Below are positions 1 to 9,321 of a stretch of 64,000 bases of DNA, piece by piece. The first letter of the stretch is position 1; the number at the start of each line of letters is the position of its first letter. This stretch comes from CAVURS01 sp963834425 (GTDB lineage: Bacteria > Actinomycetota > Actinomycetes > Actinomycetales > CAVURS01): contig CAWIBR010000013.1 of the NCBI GenBank assembly GCA_963834425.1, positions 1,054,001 to 1,118,000 of the forward strand. The letters run 5' to 3'. A model generated the notes under the pieces. It saw nothing but the letters and a program-made list of their open reading frames with translations. It was not told where the DNA came from and ran no database searches. Made by a program: the position numbers and the translations under genes.

Positions 1-1634
1 AGACCTACCGCCGTCGCGTGGTGAGCGAGGACGAGGCGCGGGCCGAGCTGGCCGACGAGCCCTACAAGCTCGAGCTGATCGGCCTCAAGGGCGGTCACGA
101 GGGCGGGGAGTCCGAACAGGCGATCGAGGGGGCCGACGCCGAGGTCGGTGCCGGCGAGCTGACGATCTACGACAACCTGCGTCGCGACGGCTCGGTGGCC
201 TGGCGCGACCTGTGCCGGGGTCCGCACCTGCCGACGACCAAGCTGATCAGCAACGCCTTCGCCCTGATGCGATCCGGTGGCGCCTACTGGCGGGGGAGTG
301 AGAAGAACCCACAGCTGCAACGGATCTACGGCACCGCATGGCCGACCAAGGACGACCTCAAGGCCTACCAGGACCGGCTGGCCGAGGCCGAGCGCCGTGA
401 CCATCGCAAGATCGGCCAGGAGCTGGATCTCTTCTCGTTCCCGGACGAGTTGGGCTCCGGTCTCGCGGTGTTCCACCCCAAGGGCGGGATCCTGCGCAAG
501 GTGATGGAGGACTACTCGCGCCAGCGGCACGAGGAGGGCGGCTACGAGTTCGTCTTCACACCGCACATCACCAAGGGCGCGCTCTACGAGACCAGCGGCC
601 ACCTGGACTGGTACGCCGACGGGATGTTCCCCCCGATGCACGTCGATGCGGAGTACGACGCCGACGGCGCCGTCCGCAAGCCCGGGCAGGACTACTACCT
701 GAAGCCGATGAACTGCCCGATGCACTGCCTGATCTTCGACGCGCGTGGGCGCTCCTATCGCGAGCTTCCGTTGCGGTTGTTCGAGTTCGGCAGCGTCTAT
801 CGCTACGAGAAGTCGGGCGTGATTCACGGCTTGACCCGCGTGCGCGGCATGACCCAGGACGATGCGCACATCTACTGCACCCGAGAGCAGATGCGCGACG
901 AGCTGGCCTCGTTGCTGACCTTCGTCCTGGAGCTGTTGCGGGACTACGGCCTCGACGACTTCTACCTCGAGCTCTCGACCAAGGACCCGGTGAAGTACGT
1001 CGGCACCGACGAGGACTGGACGGAGGCCACCAACACGCTGGCCGAGGTCGCGGAGGCATCTGGGCTCGAGCTCGTGCCCGACCCGGGCGGCGCTGCGTTC
1101 TACGGCCCCAAGATCTCCGTGCAAGCGCGGGATGCGCTGGGTCGCACTTGGCAGATGTCGACCATCCAGCTCGACTTCAACATGCCCGCACGCTTCGGAC
1201 TCACCTACACCGGTAGCGATGGTGAGCGGCACGAGCCGGTGATGATCCATCGGGCGCTCTTCGGCTCGGTCGAGCGGTTCATCGCGGTGCTGACCGAGCA
1301 CTATGCCGGAGCGTTCCCTCCGTGGCTGTCGCCGGTGCAGGTGATCGGAGTCCCGGTCAGCGACGACCATGTCGACTACCTCCTGGATGTCGCAAAGCAG
1401 TTGCGGGCCAACGGGATCCGGGTCGAGGTCGACGCGTCCGACGATCGGATGCCCAAGAAGATCCGCAACGCGAGCAAGGCCAAGGTGCCGTTCGTCCTGA
1501 TCGCCGGCGAGGAGGATCAGAGCAAGGGCGCGGTCAGCTTCCGTTATCGGGATGGCTCGCAGCGCAACGGCGTGCCGGTGGCGGAGGCGATCGAGGAGAT
1601 CCTGACCGCCGTTCGCACCCGCGCGCAGGTCTGA
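1..1634 (+). CDS. thrS: Threonyl-tRNA synthetase, 5' truncated by the window edge
   Basis: This gene charges tRNA-Thr with threonine in the cytosol. The reading frame is open from base 3, so about 120 N-terminal residues (TGS domain and start of the editing domain) lie outside the window. Visible parts are the end of the second additional domain (DLCRGPHLP), class II motif 1 region (GLAVFHPKGG), the zinc/active-site segment LKPMNCPMHC, motif 2 (FEFGSVYRYEKSG) and motif 3 (HRALFGSVERF). The C-terminal anticodon-binding domain follows from PPWLSPVQV to the stop. The HIT gene starts 2 bases downstream, so the two are co-transcribed. The same order is known in M. tuberculosis (Rv2614c-Rv2613c). 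No frameshift is seen. Identification is secure. Confidence 0.97.
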   Translation, partial: TYRRRVVSEDEARAELADEPYKLELIGLKGGHEGGESEQAIEGADAEVGAGELTIYDNLRRDGSVAWRDLCRGPHLPTTKLISNAFALMRSGGAYWRGSEKNPQLQRIYGTAWPTKDDLKAYQDRLAEAERRDHRKIGQELDLFSFPDELGSGLAVFHPKGGILRKVMEDYSRQRHEEGGYEFVFTPHITKGALYETSGHLDWYADGMFPPMHVDAEYDADGAVRKPGQDYYLKPMNCPMHCLIFDARGRSYRELPLRLFEFGSVYRYEKSGVIHGLTRVRGMTQDDAHIYCTREQMRDELASLLTFVLELLRDYGLDDFYLELSTKDPVKYVGTDEDWTEATNTLAEVAEASGLELVPDPGGAAFYGPKISVQARDALGRTWQMSTIQLDFNMPARFGLTYTGSDGERHEPVMIHRALFGSVERFIAVLTEHYAGAFPPWLSPVQVIGVPVSDDHVDYLLDVAKQLRANGIRVEVDASDDRMPKKIRNASKAKVPFVLIAGEEDQSKGAVSFRYRDGSQRNGVPVAEAIEEILTAVRTRAQV

Positions 1635-1636
1635 GC

Positions 1637-2206
1637 GTGGCCGACCAGGGTCCGGTCGAAACCGACTCACCGGAGGAGTTTGCCCGAGAGCCCGACGGTT
1701 TCGAACGACTCTGGACCCCGCACCGGATGGTCTACCTCGATGGCCAGGACAAGCCGGCGGATCCCGACGACCCGGCCCAGTGTCCGTTCTGCCGGGCGCC
1801 GAGCCGGAGCGACGAGGACGCGCTCATCGTGCGACGGGGGACTGCGGCGTACGCCGTGTTGAACCTCTACCCCTACAACCCGGGGCATCTGATGGTCTGC
1901 CCGTACCGGCATGTGGCTCGGTACGACGAGCTGGCCGACGCCGAGGTGCATGAGATGGCCGCGCTGACCCAGCAGGCCATCCGAGCGCTGCGGGCGGTCG
2001 CCGAGCCGCACGGTTTCAATGTCGGGTTGAACCAGGGGCCGGTCGCTGGTGCTGGCATCGCGGCGCACCTGCATCAGCACGTGGTGCCTCGCTGGGGCGG
2101 CGACGCCAACTTCCTGCCGATCATCGCGCGCACCAAGGCCTTGCCACAGTTGTTGGGCGACACGCGTCAGCGGCTGGCCGACGCCTGGGCGGGCGCGCTC
2201 AGCTGA
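1637..2206 (+). CDS. HIT-family hydrolase/phosphorylase, Ap4A phosphorylase-like
   Basis: A 189-residue histidine-triad protein. The triad HLHQHVVPRW is near residues 139-148 and a zinc-type CPFC lies in the first third. The family cleaves or phosphorolyses dinucleoside polyphosphates; the equivalently placed M. tuberculosis Rv2613c is a known Ap4A phosphorylase, and Ap4A is a side product of aminoacyl-tRNA synthetases, which fits coupling to thrS. The GTG start at 1637 lies 2 bases after the thrS stop; starts further upstream would lie inside thrS. Substrate is inferred from synteny and not proven by sequence. Confidence 0.9.
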   Translation: MADQGPVETDSPEEFAREPDGFERLWTPHRMVYLDGQDKPADPDDPAQCPFCRAPSRSDEDALIVRRGTAAYAVLNLYPYNPGHLMVCPYRHVARYDELADAEVHEMAALTQQAIRALRAVAEPHGFNVGLNQGPVAGAGIAAHLHQHVVPRWGGDANFLPIIARTKALPQLLGDTRQRLADAWAGALS

Positions 2207-3829
2207 CTTAGCCGGTGTCGGGCAGCCAGCCTTCCGGAACAGCGATGTCCCGGTTGTTGCTGCTGATCGCGGACTCGGTGCTGGACCCGGTGTCGGTCGC
2301 GACGCTCGGTGTCGGTGCCGGGTTGGTTGGTGTCGGTGGGTTGGTGGGTGGGCAGGGTGAAGTGTCGGGTGTTGCGGATGGGTGTTCGTTGTGGGTCGAG
2401 CCAGGCGGGTGGTCGCCAGTGCGGTAGCCCGTTCAGCATGACGCATTGCCAGCCGCGTTTGGCGTGTTCTCGGTGGTGGTAGCCGCAGAGCAGGGTGAGG
2501 TTGTCGATGTCGGTGGGGCCGCCGTTGGCCCAGTCGGTGATGTGGTGTCGTTGGCAGTGGCTCGGGGGCCGGTCACAGCCCGGGAAGGAACAGCCCCGGT
2601 CTCGCGCGGCGAGGGCGACGGTTTGGCCGGGGGTGGCGATCCGGGAGGTGCGGCCGAGGTAGAGCGGGACGCCCTTGCTGTTCTCGATCAGCACGTACAG
2701 CTGGCGTCTGGTCGCAGGCGCGGAGGGCGTCGCCGACCGGGAGCAGGGTGCCGTGCTCGGAGACCGCGAGGCCGTGCCGGTCGCGGAGCTGGTGTCTTTG
2801 ATGTGCCAGACGATCGCGGCGGGGGTGCCGCCGCAGGCGGGCAGGTCGCCGGTGTTGAGGATGGCTTTGAGGACGTCACCGAACGCGTCGTGCATCCGGA
2901 CCTGGTGCGGGCGGGCGTCGCGGGTGCCCGGCATCTCCACCACGCCACCATCGCTGGCCCGCCGGACTCGTCGCTGGGTTGGTCGGGCTGCTCGGCCCAT
3001 CCGCGTTCAGCGGTCGCGGGGGTGGCGGGCACGGCGGGGGCGGGTTTGGACCAGGCGTCCAGCACGACCCGGGCGGCTTCACCGGTTTCCTGGTTCAGGT
3101 CGGCCTGCAGGGTGTACCCGGCCTGCCCGCGTTTCTTCCACAGCCGCAGCCCGCGCTGGTTGTCGGCGTGGGCGACCTCGCGCAGGGTCCCGTCGGGGTC
3201 GGCCCGGACCATCACCTCCCTGGCCAGCACCTCCAGGTCGGCCGGGGTGACCTTGGCCGGCGGCGGTGGCCATCTCGGCCTCCACCACCGGCTCCGGAGT
3301 CCTGCGCGGACCGGGCCGGGCAGCTTGCCCAGGGTGTCCAGCACGATCCGGGCATGCTCCCCGGAGACCTCACCCGCGCTGATGCCCGCCGCCAGGCTCG
3401 GACACGCCGCCGGCAGGACCTCCCCGGTGAACGCCACCGCCGGGGTGATCGCGTGGGCCAGGTCGACCCGCCGTTTGGCCTCACACGGGTCAGCCGCAGC
3501 TGCTCCCGCAGGAAGGCCGCCGTGGAGGGTCGGGCGTAGCGGGCCGGTTCGTCGCCGACCTCGACCGCGGCCACGTAGTGGGAGTCGAAGACCGCCAGCC
3601 GCCGGCGCAGCAGCTCCAGGTTCCGGGCCGCCGCGTGCAGCCCGGTCGAGGGCGAGTCCAGGCGGACCAGGGCGGTCAGGTCGTAGGTCGTTGAGCTCGG
3701 CCACATCCTCGGCCAGGCGCGCGAAGCAGCTAGTCCAAGCGCCGGGTCGCCGGTGGACTCCAGCCCGGTGTCGTCGGGGTGAACGCTGCCCTCGTTCATG
3801 TGTTCGATTCTAGACCTATCGTCTGACAT
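2207..3829 (-). pseudogene. 13E12-repeat (DUF222) HNH endonuclease-like gene, broken by several frameshifts
   Basis: Reading from 3829 (or ATG 3799), a DUF222 domain is recognisable in pieces: ATG to about 3500, then another frame (AKRRVDLAHAITPAV), then further switches near 3290, 2950 and 2780. It ends in an HNH motif in which CSFPGCDRPP is followed by CQRHHITDWANGG and LCGYHHREH. At least five indels of both signs are needed, more and more varied than in any neighbouring gene, so I read it as decayed rather than only mis-sequenced. Its C-terminal frame runs on to 2167 inside the HIT gene; the true end is uncertain. 13E12 genes are dispersed repeat-like genes in actinobacteria, often SOS-controlled. 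An imperfect LexA-like site (CGAACACATGAACG, 3806-3793) overlaps the internal ATG. Confidence 0.8.
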
Positions 3830-3832
3830 CGG

Positions 3833-4581
3833 TCAACCCCGACAACCACCCGAATCCCGTTGAATAGCAACTATTTTCGGCAACCTTGAGCGACTCTGCG
3901 TGACCGTACCCCGCAGCCACAGCATCAGCGGCGAACACGCCTCAGCGCACAACACGAGCCACTGGGTCGCCACGACCAGATGCGGGATCTTGACCAGCTG
4001 ATGCGCGAGCCCGGTCCCGCGTCGCGTGAAGGCCCAGGTGAAGATGGCGCCGCCGGCCCAGTCCCAGCCACCGAAGCGCATCTTGGAGACGAAGGCCAGG
4101 AAGTAACAGGCGACCACAGCGAGCTGGATGCAGCGGACGCCCAGCCGGCCGCCTCGCTCGTCTCGCGGTCGGAGAGGCGGGCTCGGCCGACCGTCGGCAG
4201 CACGGCCAGCGCGACGACGAACGCGAACTGGTCATGGTCGATCTTGCTGTAGGAGTAGTCGTTCGAGAGCCAGTCGAGCATCGCGAGGGCACAGGTCCAG
4301 CCGGCCAACCGGGGGAGCCGACCGGTTGCGGCCACGAGCGCGCTGACGATCAGGACGAGTTGGAGGACGTGCACGTACGCCGGGTTCGGGGCCGGGAGGT
4401 GCAACCAGGAGCGCAGCAGGATCGGCCGGTAGAGCGCGGACGGGACATATCCGTGCGGCACCGGGTCGTTGGCGATTTTCGTCAGGTCGAAGAGGACGAA
4501 GAGGTAGAGCACGATGCGCAGGATGGCGACCCGACGTAGCGAGATCGCCGGCGCGATCCACGCCCCACGAGCGCCGACCAT
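3833..4581 (-). pseudogene. Second-copy HTTM (gamma-carboxylase-like) membrane protein, frameshifted and truncated
   Basis: This is a paralogue of the intact HTTM gene at 4928-5854. Shared blocks include VAILRIVLYLFVLFD, RLPRLAGWTCALAM, SKIDHDQFAFVVALAVLPTVG and KMRFGGWDWAG. After EAAGW (about 4130) the frame must change by one missing base to continue as VACYFLAFVSKMRFGG. The protein then loses homology after SPLMLWLRG and stops at 3833, without the last two membrane segments (about 60 residues) of the intact copy. The stop is 4 bases from the start of the 13E12 gene, which suggests that the element's arrival removed the 3' end. Start ATG 4581 matches the paralogue. Probably non-functional. 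Confidence 0.75.
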
Positions 4582-4904
4582 CGACAGCCGGGGGCACGTC
4601 GTACGTCGCGAGCACCTTGATGTACGACGAGGTCGTGACGCCGTTCGAGAGCACCGTGACCTTCTGCAGCAACCGCATTCGCACGTAGCGAGGCCAGCCG
4701 GGATGAAGCCGGGCCGCCGCCTGGGCGATCGCGCCGAGGAGCGCCGGGTCGTGGACGAAGCGCGGCAGCTGGCCCTCGACCTCAGCGCGGCCCAGGCCCA
4801 CCCCGTCGGCGTCCAGCGGCACCCGCACGGTCGTGCCGGCCGTCGTATCGGCCTACGAAACTGCCGTGGGCGACGAGCAGCCCCCCAGCGGCGGCAGCGG
4901 CCAC
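4582..4904 (-). pseudogene. Second-copy HTTM-partner protein, internally deleted and frameshifted
   Basis: This is a degraded paralogue of the 185-residue protein at 5854-6411. The hydrophobic start AAAAAGGLLVAHGSFVG is in one frame and the rest (GLGRAEVEGQLPRF, LHPGWPRYVRMRL, LATYDVPP) in another. Compared with the intact copy (GLNRAEIEGRIPQI), about 30 codons after the membrane segment, including the WPFGPWRMFATSQ region, are missing. The stop codon that should overlap the next gene's ATG is lost, so the frame runs into the HTTM copy. Candidate start GTG 4904 lies 24 bases after the end of the intact HTTM gene. Deletion, frameshift and stop loss together indicate genuine decay. Confidence 0.7.
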
Positions 4905-4927
4905 TCGCCACGCCAGCTGGGGTCGAG

Positions 4928-5854
4928 TCAGCGCCCCTGCGGCCCCCACGGCGCAGAACCTACCAAGGCCGGCTCACCGGCAACAGGATCTCGGGACCTT
5001 CGCGCGCGCCACCAGTCGCGGACTCGCCAGCCGTAGATCTCCAACGGCAGGAAGGCCAGCATCATCACCAGGTGCGGCCAGAAGGCGATGGTGATCGTCA
5101 GGTAGACCGAGAGATGGAACAGGTACCACATGCCGACCATCCGGCGGCGCCAGATCTCGGGCACGAAGAAGATCAGCGGTGAGCTCAGCTCACAGATGAC
5201 GATGACCCACTGGAACGTGTGCAGGAACCACGGCACATGGAGGAACCAGTGCCCCATCGGCGTACCGCGCCGTACCACCGCTCGCACGAGCGTCGCCGAG
5301 TTGACCCAGCCCCAGCCGCCGAAGCGGATCTTCGCGACGCTGGACAGGAAGTACGTCGAGATGGCGCTGATCTGAATGGCCCGAAGCGCGAATCCGGCCG
5401 CCTGGGAACGGCGTTCGTCGTTCAGGTGCGCGATGCCGACGGTTGGCAGCAGCAAGAGTGCGACGACGAAGTCCCCGCGGTCGTGGTCGACCTTGCCGTA
5501 GGCAAAGGCGACGTACTGGTACCAGGTCCAGGTGATGGCGACCGCCCACCCGGCCAGTCGTGGCCAACGTCCGGTCATCGCCACGATCGCGAAAGCGACC
5601 GAGCCCCACTTGAGCAGCTCCACCTGTGGCACATCCGCGGCCGGGAGGTGGAAGACCCGGCCGATGTCCAGTGGCTGGTACCACACCGAGCTCGCATAGC
5701 CGTGGTACCAGCCGGAGGTGTGCAGGAAGACCACATCGACGATGACGAACGCGAAGACGAAGATCCGCAGGTAGGCCACGCGGGCCAACGGCATGGGCGT
5801 GAACAGCCAGGGAATGAACCGGTAGCGCGGACGACCCTCGACCATGGTCGGCAT
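4928..5854 (-). CDS. HTTM-domain membrane protein (vitamin K gamma-carboxylase-like)
   Basis: A 308-residue polytopic membrane protein with about six to seven hydrophobic segments. It carries features of the HTTM family: an early membrane helix (VAYLRIFVFAFVIVDVVF), a conserved loop AYGKVDHDRGDFVVALLLLP, and AKIRFGGWGWVN before the second half. HTTM proteins are distant relatives of vitamin K-dependent gamma-carboxylase; bacterial members are of unknown function. The ATG at 5854 shares one base with the stop of the upstream partner gene (TGATG), so translation is coupled. A second, decayed copy of both genes follows directly downstream. No enzymatic role is claimed. Confidence 0.85.
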   Translation of the reverse strand: MPTMVEGRPRYRFIPWLFTPMPLARVAYLRIFVFAFVIVDVVFLHTSGWYHGYASSVWYQPLDIGRVFHLPAADVPQVELLKWGSVAFAIVAMTGRWPRLAGWAVAITWTWYQYVAFAYGKVDHDRGDFVVALLLLPTVGIAHLNDERRSQAAGFALRAIQISAISTYFLSSVAKIRFGGWGWVNSATLVRAVVRRGTPMGHWFLHVPWFLHTFQWVIVICELSSPLIFFVPEIWRRRMVGMWYLFHLSVYLTITIAFWPHLVMMLAFLPLEIYGWRVRDWWRARRSRDPVAGEPALVGSAPWGPQGR

Positions 5855-6411
5855 CAGAGCGGCCCCCCGGTCGAGACCCCGGAGGTGGTCCAGGTCGCGA
5901 TGACGATGGTCACGACCTGGCCGGTCGGCTTCCGGTCGACAATGACCGTGTCATTGCGGATGACTCGAACCCCGACCCAGGCCGGTTCGTGCGGTCGCAG
6001 CTTGGAGTGGCTGACCGCCAACGTGCCGAGCATCGACGGGTCGCTCGTGATCTGCGGGATCCGGCCCTCGATCTCGGCTCGGTTCAGCCCGACGTTCGAC
6101 GGGCTGAGTGGCGCGTTGAACCACTGTCCCTGCGTCGTCTCGGCTTGGATCTCGAACGCCCACACTGCGCCGGTCGTCGCTTGGGAGGTGGCGAACATCC
6201 GCCACGGTCCGAACGGCCAGGCCGTGTCGTTGCCCTTGACCGAACCGGCGACGAACAACGCCGACAGCGCGGCCAGCAGGAGCACCCGCCAGGTCTTGGC
6301 TCGGCCGGACAGCCGTTGATCAGTGGACAGGACCCCGGCCGGATCGGCCGTCGACTCCGGGCGTGGATCGGCCGTCGATTCCGCCGTCGTCTGGTCTGTC
6401 CCCTGAGCCAC
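5854..6411 (-). CDS. Single-pass membrane protein, obligate-looking partner of HTTM protein
   Basis: 185 residues. A polar Thr/Ala/Asp-rich N-terminus (about 45 residues) precedes one membrane segment (WRVLLLAALSALFVAGSV). An outside domain of about 120 residues follows, with WPFGPWRMFA, GLNRAEIEGRIPQ and a beta-strand-rich end (VVTIVIATWTTSG). I do not recognise a named domain with certainty; in layout it resembles the DUF5819-type proteins that often precede HTTM genes. Stop and HTTM start overlap (TGATG). The duplication that followed copied both genes as a unit, which supports a joint function. The gene lies 18 bases beyond the 3' end of the EF-G2 gene. Confidence 0.7.
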   Translation of the reverse strand: MAQGTDQTTAESTADPRPESTADPAGVLSTDQRLSGRAKTWRVLLLAALSALFVAGSVKGNDTAWPFGPWRMFATSQATTGAVWAFEIQAETTQGQWFNAPLSPSNVGLNRAEIEGRIPQITSDPSMLGTLAVSHSKLRPHEPAWVGVRVIRNDTVIVDRKPTGQVVTIVIATWTTSGVSTGGPL

Positions 6412-6429
6412 CCGTCGAGGATAGGCGCG

Positions 6430-8620
6430 TTACGGCGCTGCCATCGTCGCGACGCTCGCCGCGACGTGGGCCGGCATCGGCTCATGGCGCAGGTAGACCC
6501 GCTCGAAGGTCCCGGTCCCGTGCGAGATCGAGCGCAGGTCGATGGCGTAGCGCGTGATCTCGGTCTGCGGCACCTCGGCCCGGATCACGCTCCGGCCACC
6601 GCCCACCGGTTCGGTGCCAGTGACCCGCCCGCGCCGGGTGGACAGGTCGCTCATGACCGACCCGACGTACTCGTCCGAGACGCTCACCTCGACCTGGTCC
6701 ATCGGTTCGAGCAGCGAGACCGCGGCATCCTTGGCCGCCTCTCGCAGGGCGAGGGCGCCCGGCGCTCTGGAAGGCCATGTCGCTGGAGTCGACCGAGTGG
6801 GCCTTGCCGTCGACCAGGGTGACCCGGATGTCGACGACGGGGTAGCCCGCCAGCACGCCACGCTCCATCTGCGCCTTGACGCCCTTCTCGACGCTGGGGA
6901 TGAAGTTGCGCGGCACGGCCCCGCCGACAACCTTGTCGACGAACTCGAAGCCTTCGCCGGAGCCGAGCGGCTCGACCCGGATGTCGCACACGGCGTACTG
7001 CCCGTGGCCGCCACTCTGCTTGACGTGCCGGCCGTGGCCGCTCGCCGGACCGGAGAAGGTCTCGCGGAAGGACACCCGCAACGGAACCGAGGAGACCTGT
7101 ACGCCGTAGCGCGTCGACAACCGGTCCAGCAGGACGTCGACATGCGCCTCGCCCATGGTCCACAGCACCAGCTGATGGGTCTCCGGATTGTTCTCCAGCC
7201 GCAGCGTCGGGTCCTCGACCACGAGTCGTTGCAGCCCGAGCGAGAGCTTGTCCTCGTCGGACTTGGTGGCGGCCACGATCGCGACCGGCAGCAGCGCGTC
7301 GGGCAGGATCCACGGCTCGACCAACGCCGGGTCGTCCTTGTCGGAGAGGGTGTCACCCGTCTCGGCCCGGGCCAGCTTGGCCACGGCGCAGATGTCGCCG
7401 GCGATGCACTCGGTGATCGGCCGCTGGGTCGCACCGAGCGGGCTGGACAGCGCACCGACCCGCTCGTCGAGGTCGTGATCCTCGTGACCGCTGGGCGCAT
7501 GGTCGGGGCCGCTGTGCTGCTGGATGAACCGGTCGAAATGACCGGACACGTGGACGGTCGAGTCCGGGCGCAGGGTCCCGGAGAAGACCCGCACCAGGCT
7601 GAGCCGCCCGACGTACGGGTCCGATGTCGTCTTGACCACCTCGGCCACCAGCGGACCGTTGGGGTCGCAGGCCAGGGGCGCCTTGGGGGAGCCGTCCGGG
7701 CTGGTGACGGCGGGCAGCGGATGCTCCAGGGGCGAGGGAAAGGCCTGGGTCAGGATCTCCAGGATCTCCAACGAGCCGATGCCTTGCAGGGGAGCGGCGG
7801 CCAGGACCGGGTAGAAGCTGCCGCGGGCCACGGCCTGCTCGAGATCGGGGATGAGGACATCGAGCGAGACGTCCTCACCGGAGAGGTAGCGGTCCATCAG
7901 CGAGTCGTCCTCGGACTCCTGGATGATCGCCTCGATCAAGTCGTTGCGGCGGTCCGACATGATCTCCACGTGCTCCGGATCCGGCGGCAGCGCCGTCCGG
8001 GACCCGTCCGAGTAATCGAAGATCTGTTGCGAGAGTAGGCCGAGCAGGCCCGCGACCCCCTCATCGTCACCGTGGACCGGCAGATAGAGGGGCATCACGC
8101 CGTCGCCGAAAACTCGCTGGCAGACGGCCAGCGACTCGTCGAAGTCGGCCCGCGCCTGGTCGAGCTTGGTGATGACGACGGCGCGCGGCATCCCCACCGC
8201 CGCACACTCCTCCCACAACAACCGCGTGGCACCGTCGACGCCGTCCACTGCCGAGACGACGAACAGTGCGGCGTCGGCAGCGCGCAATCCGGCGCGCAGC
8301 TCACCCACGAAATCGGCGTAGCCCGGCGCGTCGAGCAGGTTGACCTTGATCCCGTCGTGCACCAGCGGCGCGAGGGCCAGCCCGACCGAACGCTGTTGGC
8401 GGTGCTCGGCCTCGTCGTGGTCGGTCACCGTCGTGCCGTCCTCGACCCGGCCGGCGCGGTTGAGGGCGCCGGCAGCGACGAGCAGGGCCTCCGCGAGGGT
8501 GGTCTTCCCAGCTCCGGAGTGACCGACGAGCACGACGTTGCGGATCGCATCGGGCCGGTCGGCCGTCGGTGCCCTGCCCGCGGCTCCCGTGGCGCCGCTC
8601 GGATTCTGACGATCAGCCAT
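6430..8620 (-). CDS. fusA2: Elongation factor G-like GTPase (EF-G2/FusA2), one apparent frameshift
   Basis: A translational-type GTPase with P-loop GHSGAGKT, switch II-like DAPGY and base-specificity TKLD (in place of canonical NKMD), followed by EF-G domains II to V. Canonical EF-G has DTPGH, so the Gly-Tyr change in switch II marks this as the actinobacterial EF-G2 class (M. tuberculosis Rv0120c type), whose role is not known and which is thought not to replace EF-G. Near 6762 a GGG where GG is expected shifts the frame: AFQSAG must continue as ALALREAAKDA, and the C-terminus ends at 6430. The start ATG 8620 (MADRQNPSG) is chosen because the P-loop follows after about 40 residues. Confidence 0.9.
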
Positions 8621-8681
8621 GACGCCTACCTTGGTCCGCCTCCTCGCTGGGCACAAGGGTGGTCGCTACGATCGCCGCGAC

Positions 8682-9314
8682 ATGTTGAACCGCTTCGCTC
8701 GGGCCTTCTTCGGCCGGCTCTTCACCCCCGTCGCCCGGCTCCTGCTCCGGCTCGGCATCAGCCCCGACCTGGTGACGCTGGTCGGCACCCTCGGCGTGGC
8801 CGTCGGCGCGCTGGCGTTCTACCCGCGCCACGAGTTCTTCTGGGGCACGGTCGTCATCACGCTCTTCGTCTTCTCGGACACGATCGACGGGACGATGGCC
8901 CGGATGTCGGGGCGGTCGTCCAAGTGGGGCGCGTACCTCGACTCGACCCTGGACCGAGTGGGCGACGCGGCCATCTTCGGTGGCCTGGTGCTCTGGTACG
9001 CCGGTGGCGGCAACGACATCGCCATGGCCTCCCTCGCCCTGGCCTGCCTGATCCTGGGCAGCGTCGTGTCCTACGCCAAGGCTCGAGCCGAGGGGCTCGG
9101 GATGACCGCCAACGTCGGCATCGCCGAGCGGGCCGACCGGCTCGTCGCGGTGCTGGTAACGACCGGCCTGGTCGGGCTCGGCCTGCCCGAGGTCGTCCTG
9201 GCCGTCGTCCTGTCGCTGCTGGCGCTGGCCAGCCTGATCACCGTCGTCCAGCGGATGCTGACCGTACGCCGGCAGGCTTTCGCCGAGCCGCCGGAGGAGC
9301 CGGCCGCCTCGTGA
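8682..9314 (+). CDS. pgsA1: Phosphatidylinositol phosphate synthase (CDP-alcohol phosphatidyltransferase)
   Basis: This enzyme condenses CDP-diacylglycerol with inositol-1-phosphate at the membrane, the first step to phosphatidylinositol and PIMs. The CDP-OH signature DxxDGxxAR-x8-GxxxDxxxD is complete (DTIDGTMARMSGRSSKWGA then YLDSTLD), and several hydrophobic segments follow. The reading frame is open from 8619, but ATG 8682 (MLNRFARAFF) gives the usual family length, about 210 residues. The gene order PIP synthase, acyltransferase, pimA is the classical PIM cluster (Rv2612c-Rv2610c). The next gene begins 7 bases after the stop. Assignment rests on motif plus context; phosphatidylglycerol-phosphate synthase is less likely. 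Confidence 0.92.
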   Translation: MLNRFARAFFGRLFTPVARLLLRLGISPDLVTLVGTLGVAVGALAFYPRHEFFWGTVVITLFVFSDTIDGTMARMSGRSSKWGAYLDSTLDRVGDAAIFGGLVLWYAGGGNDIAMASLALACLILGSVVSYAKARAEGLGMTANVGIAERADRLVAVLVTTGLVGLGLPEVVLAVVLSLLALASLITVVQRMLTVRRQAFAEPPEEPAAS

Positions 9315-9321
9315 GCCCCGC

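Noticed and set aside
6554..8038. 494-codon open frame opposite the EF-G2 gene
   Set aside because: Antisense to an obvious GTPase; Gln/Asp/Arg-rich shadow composition.
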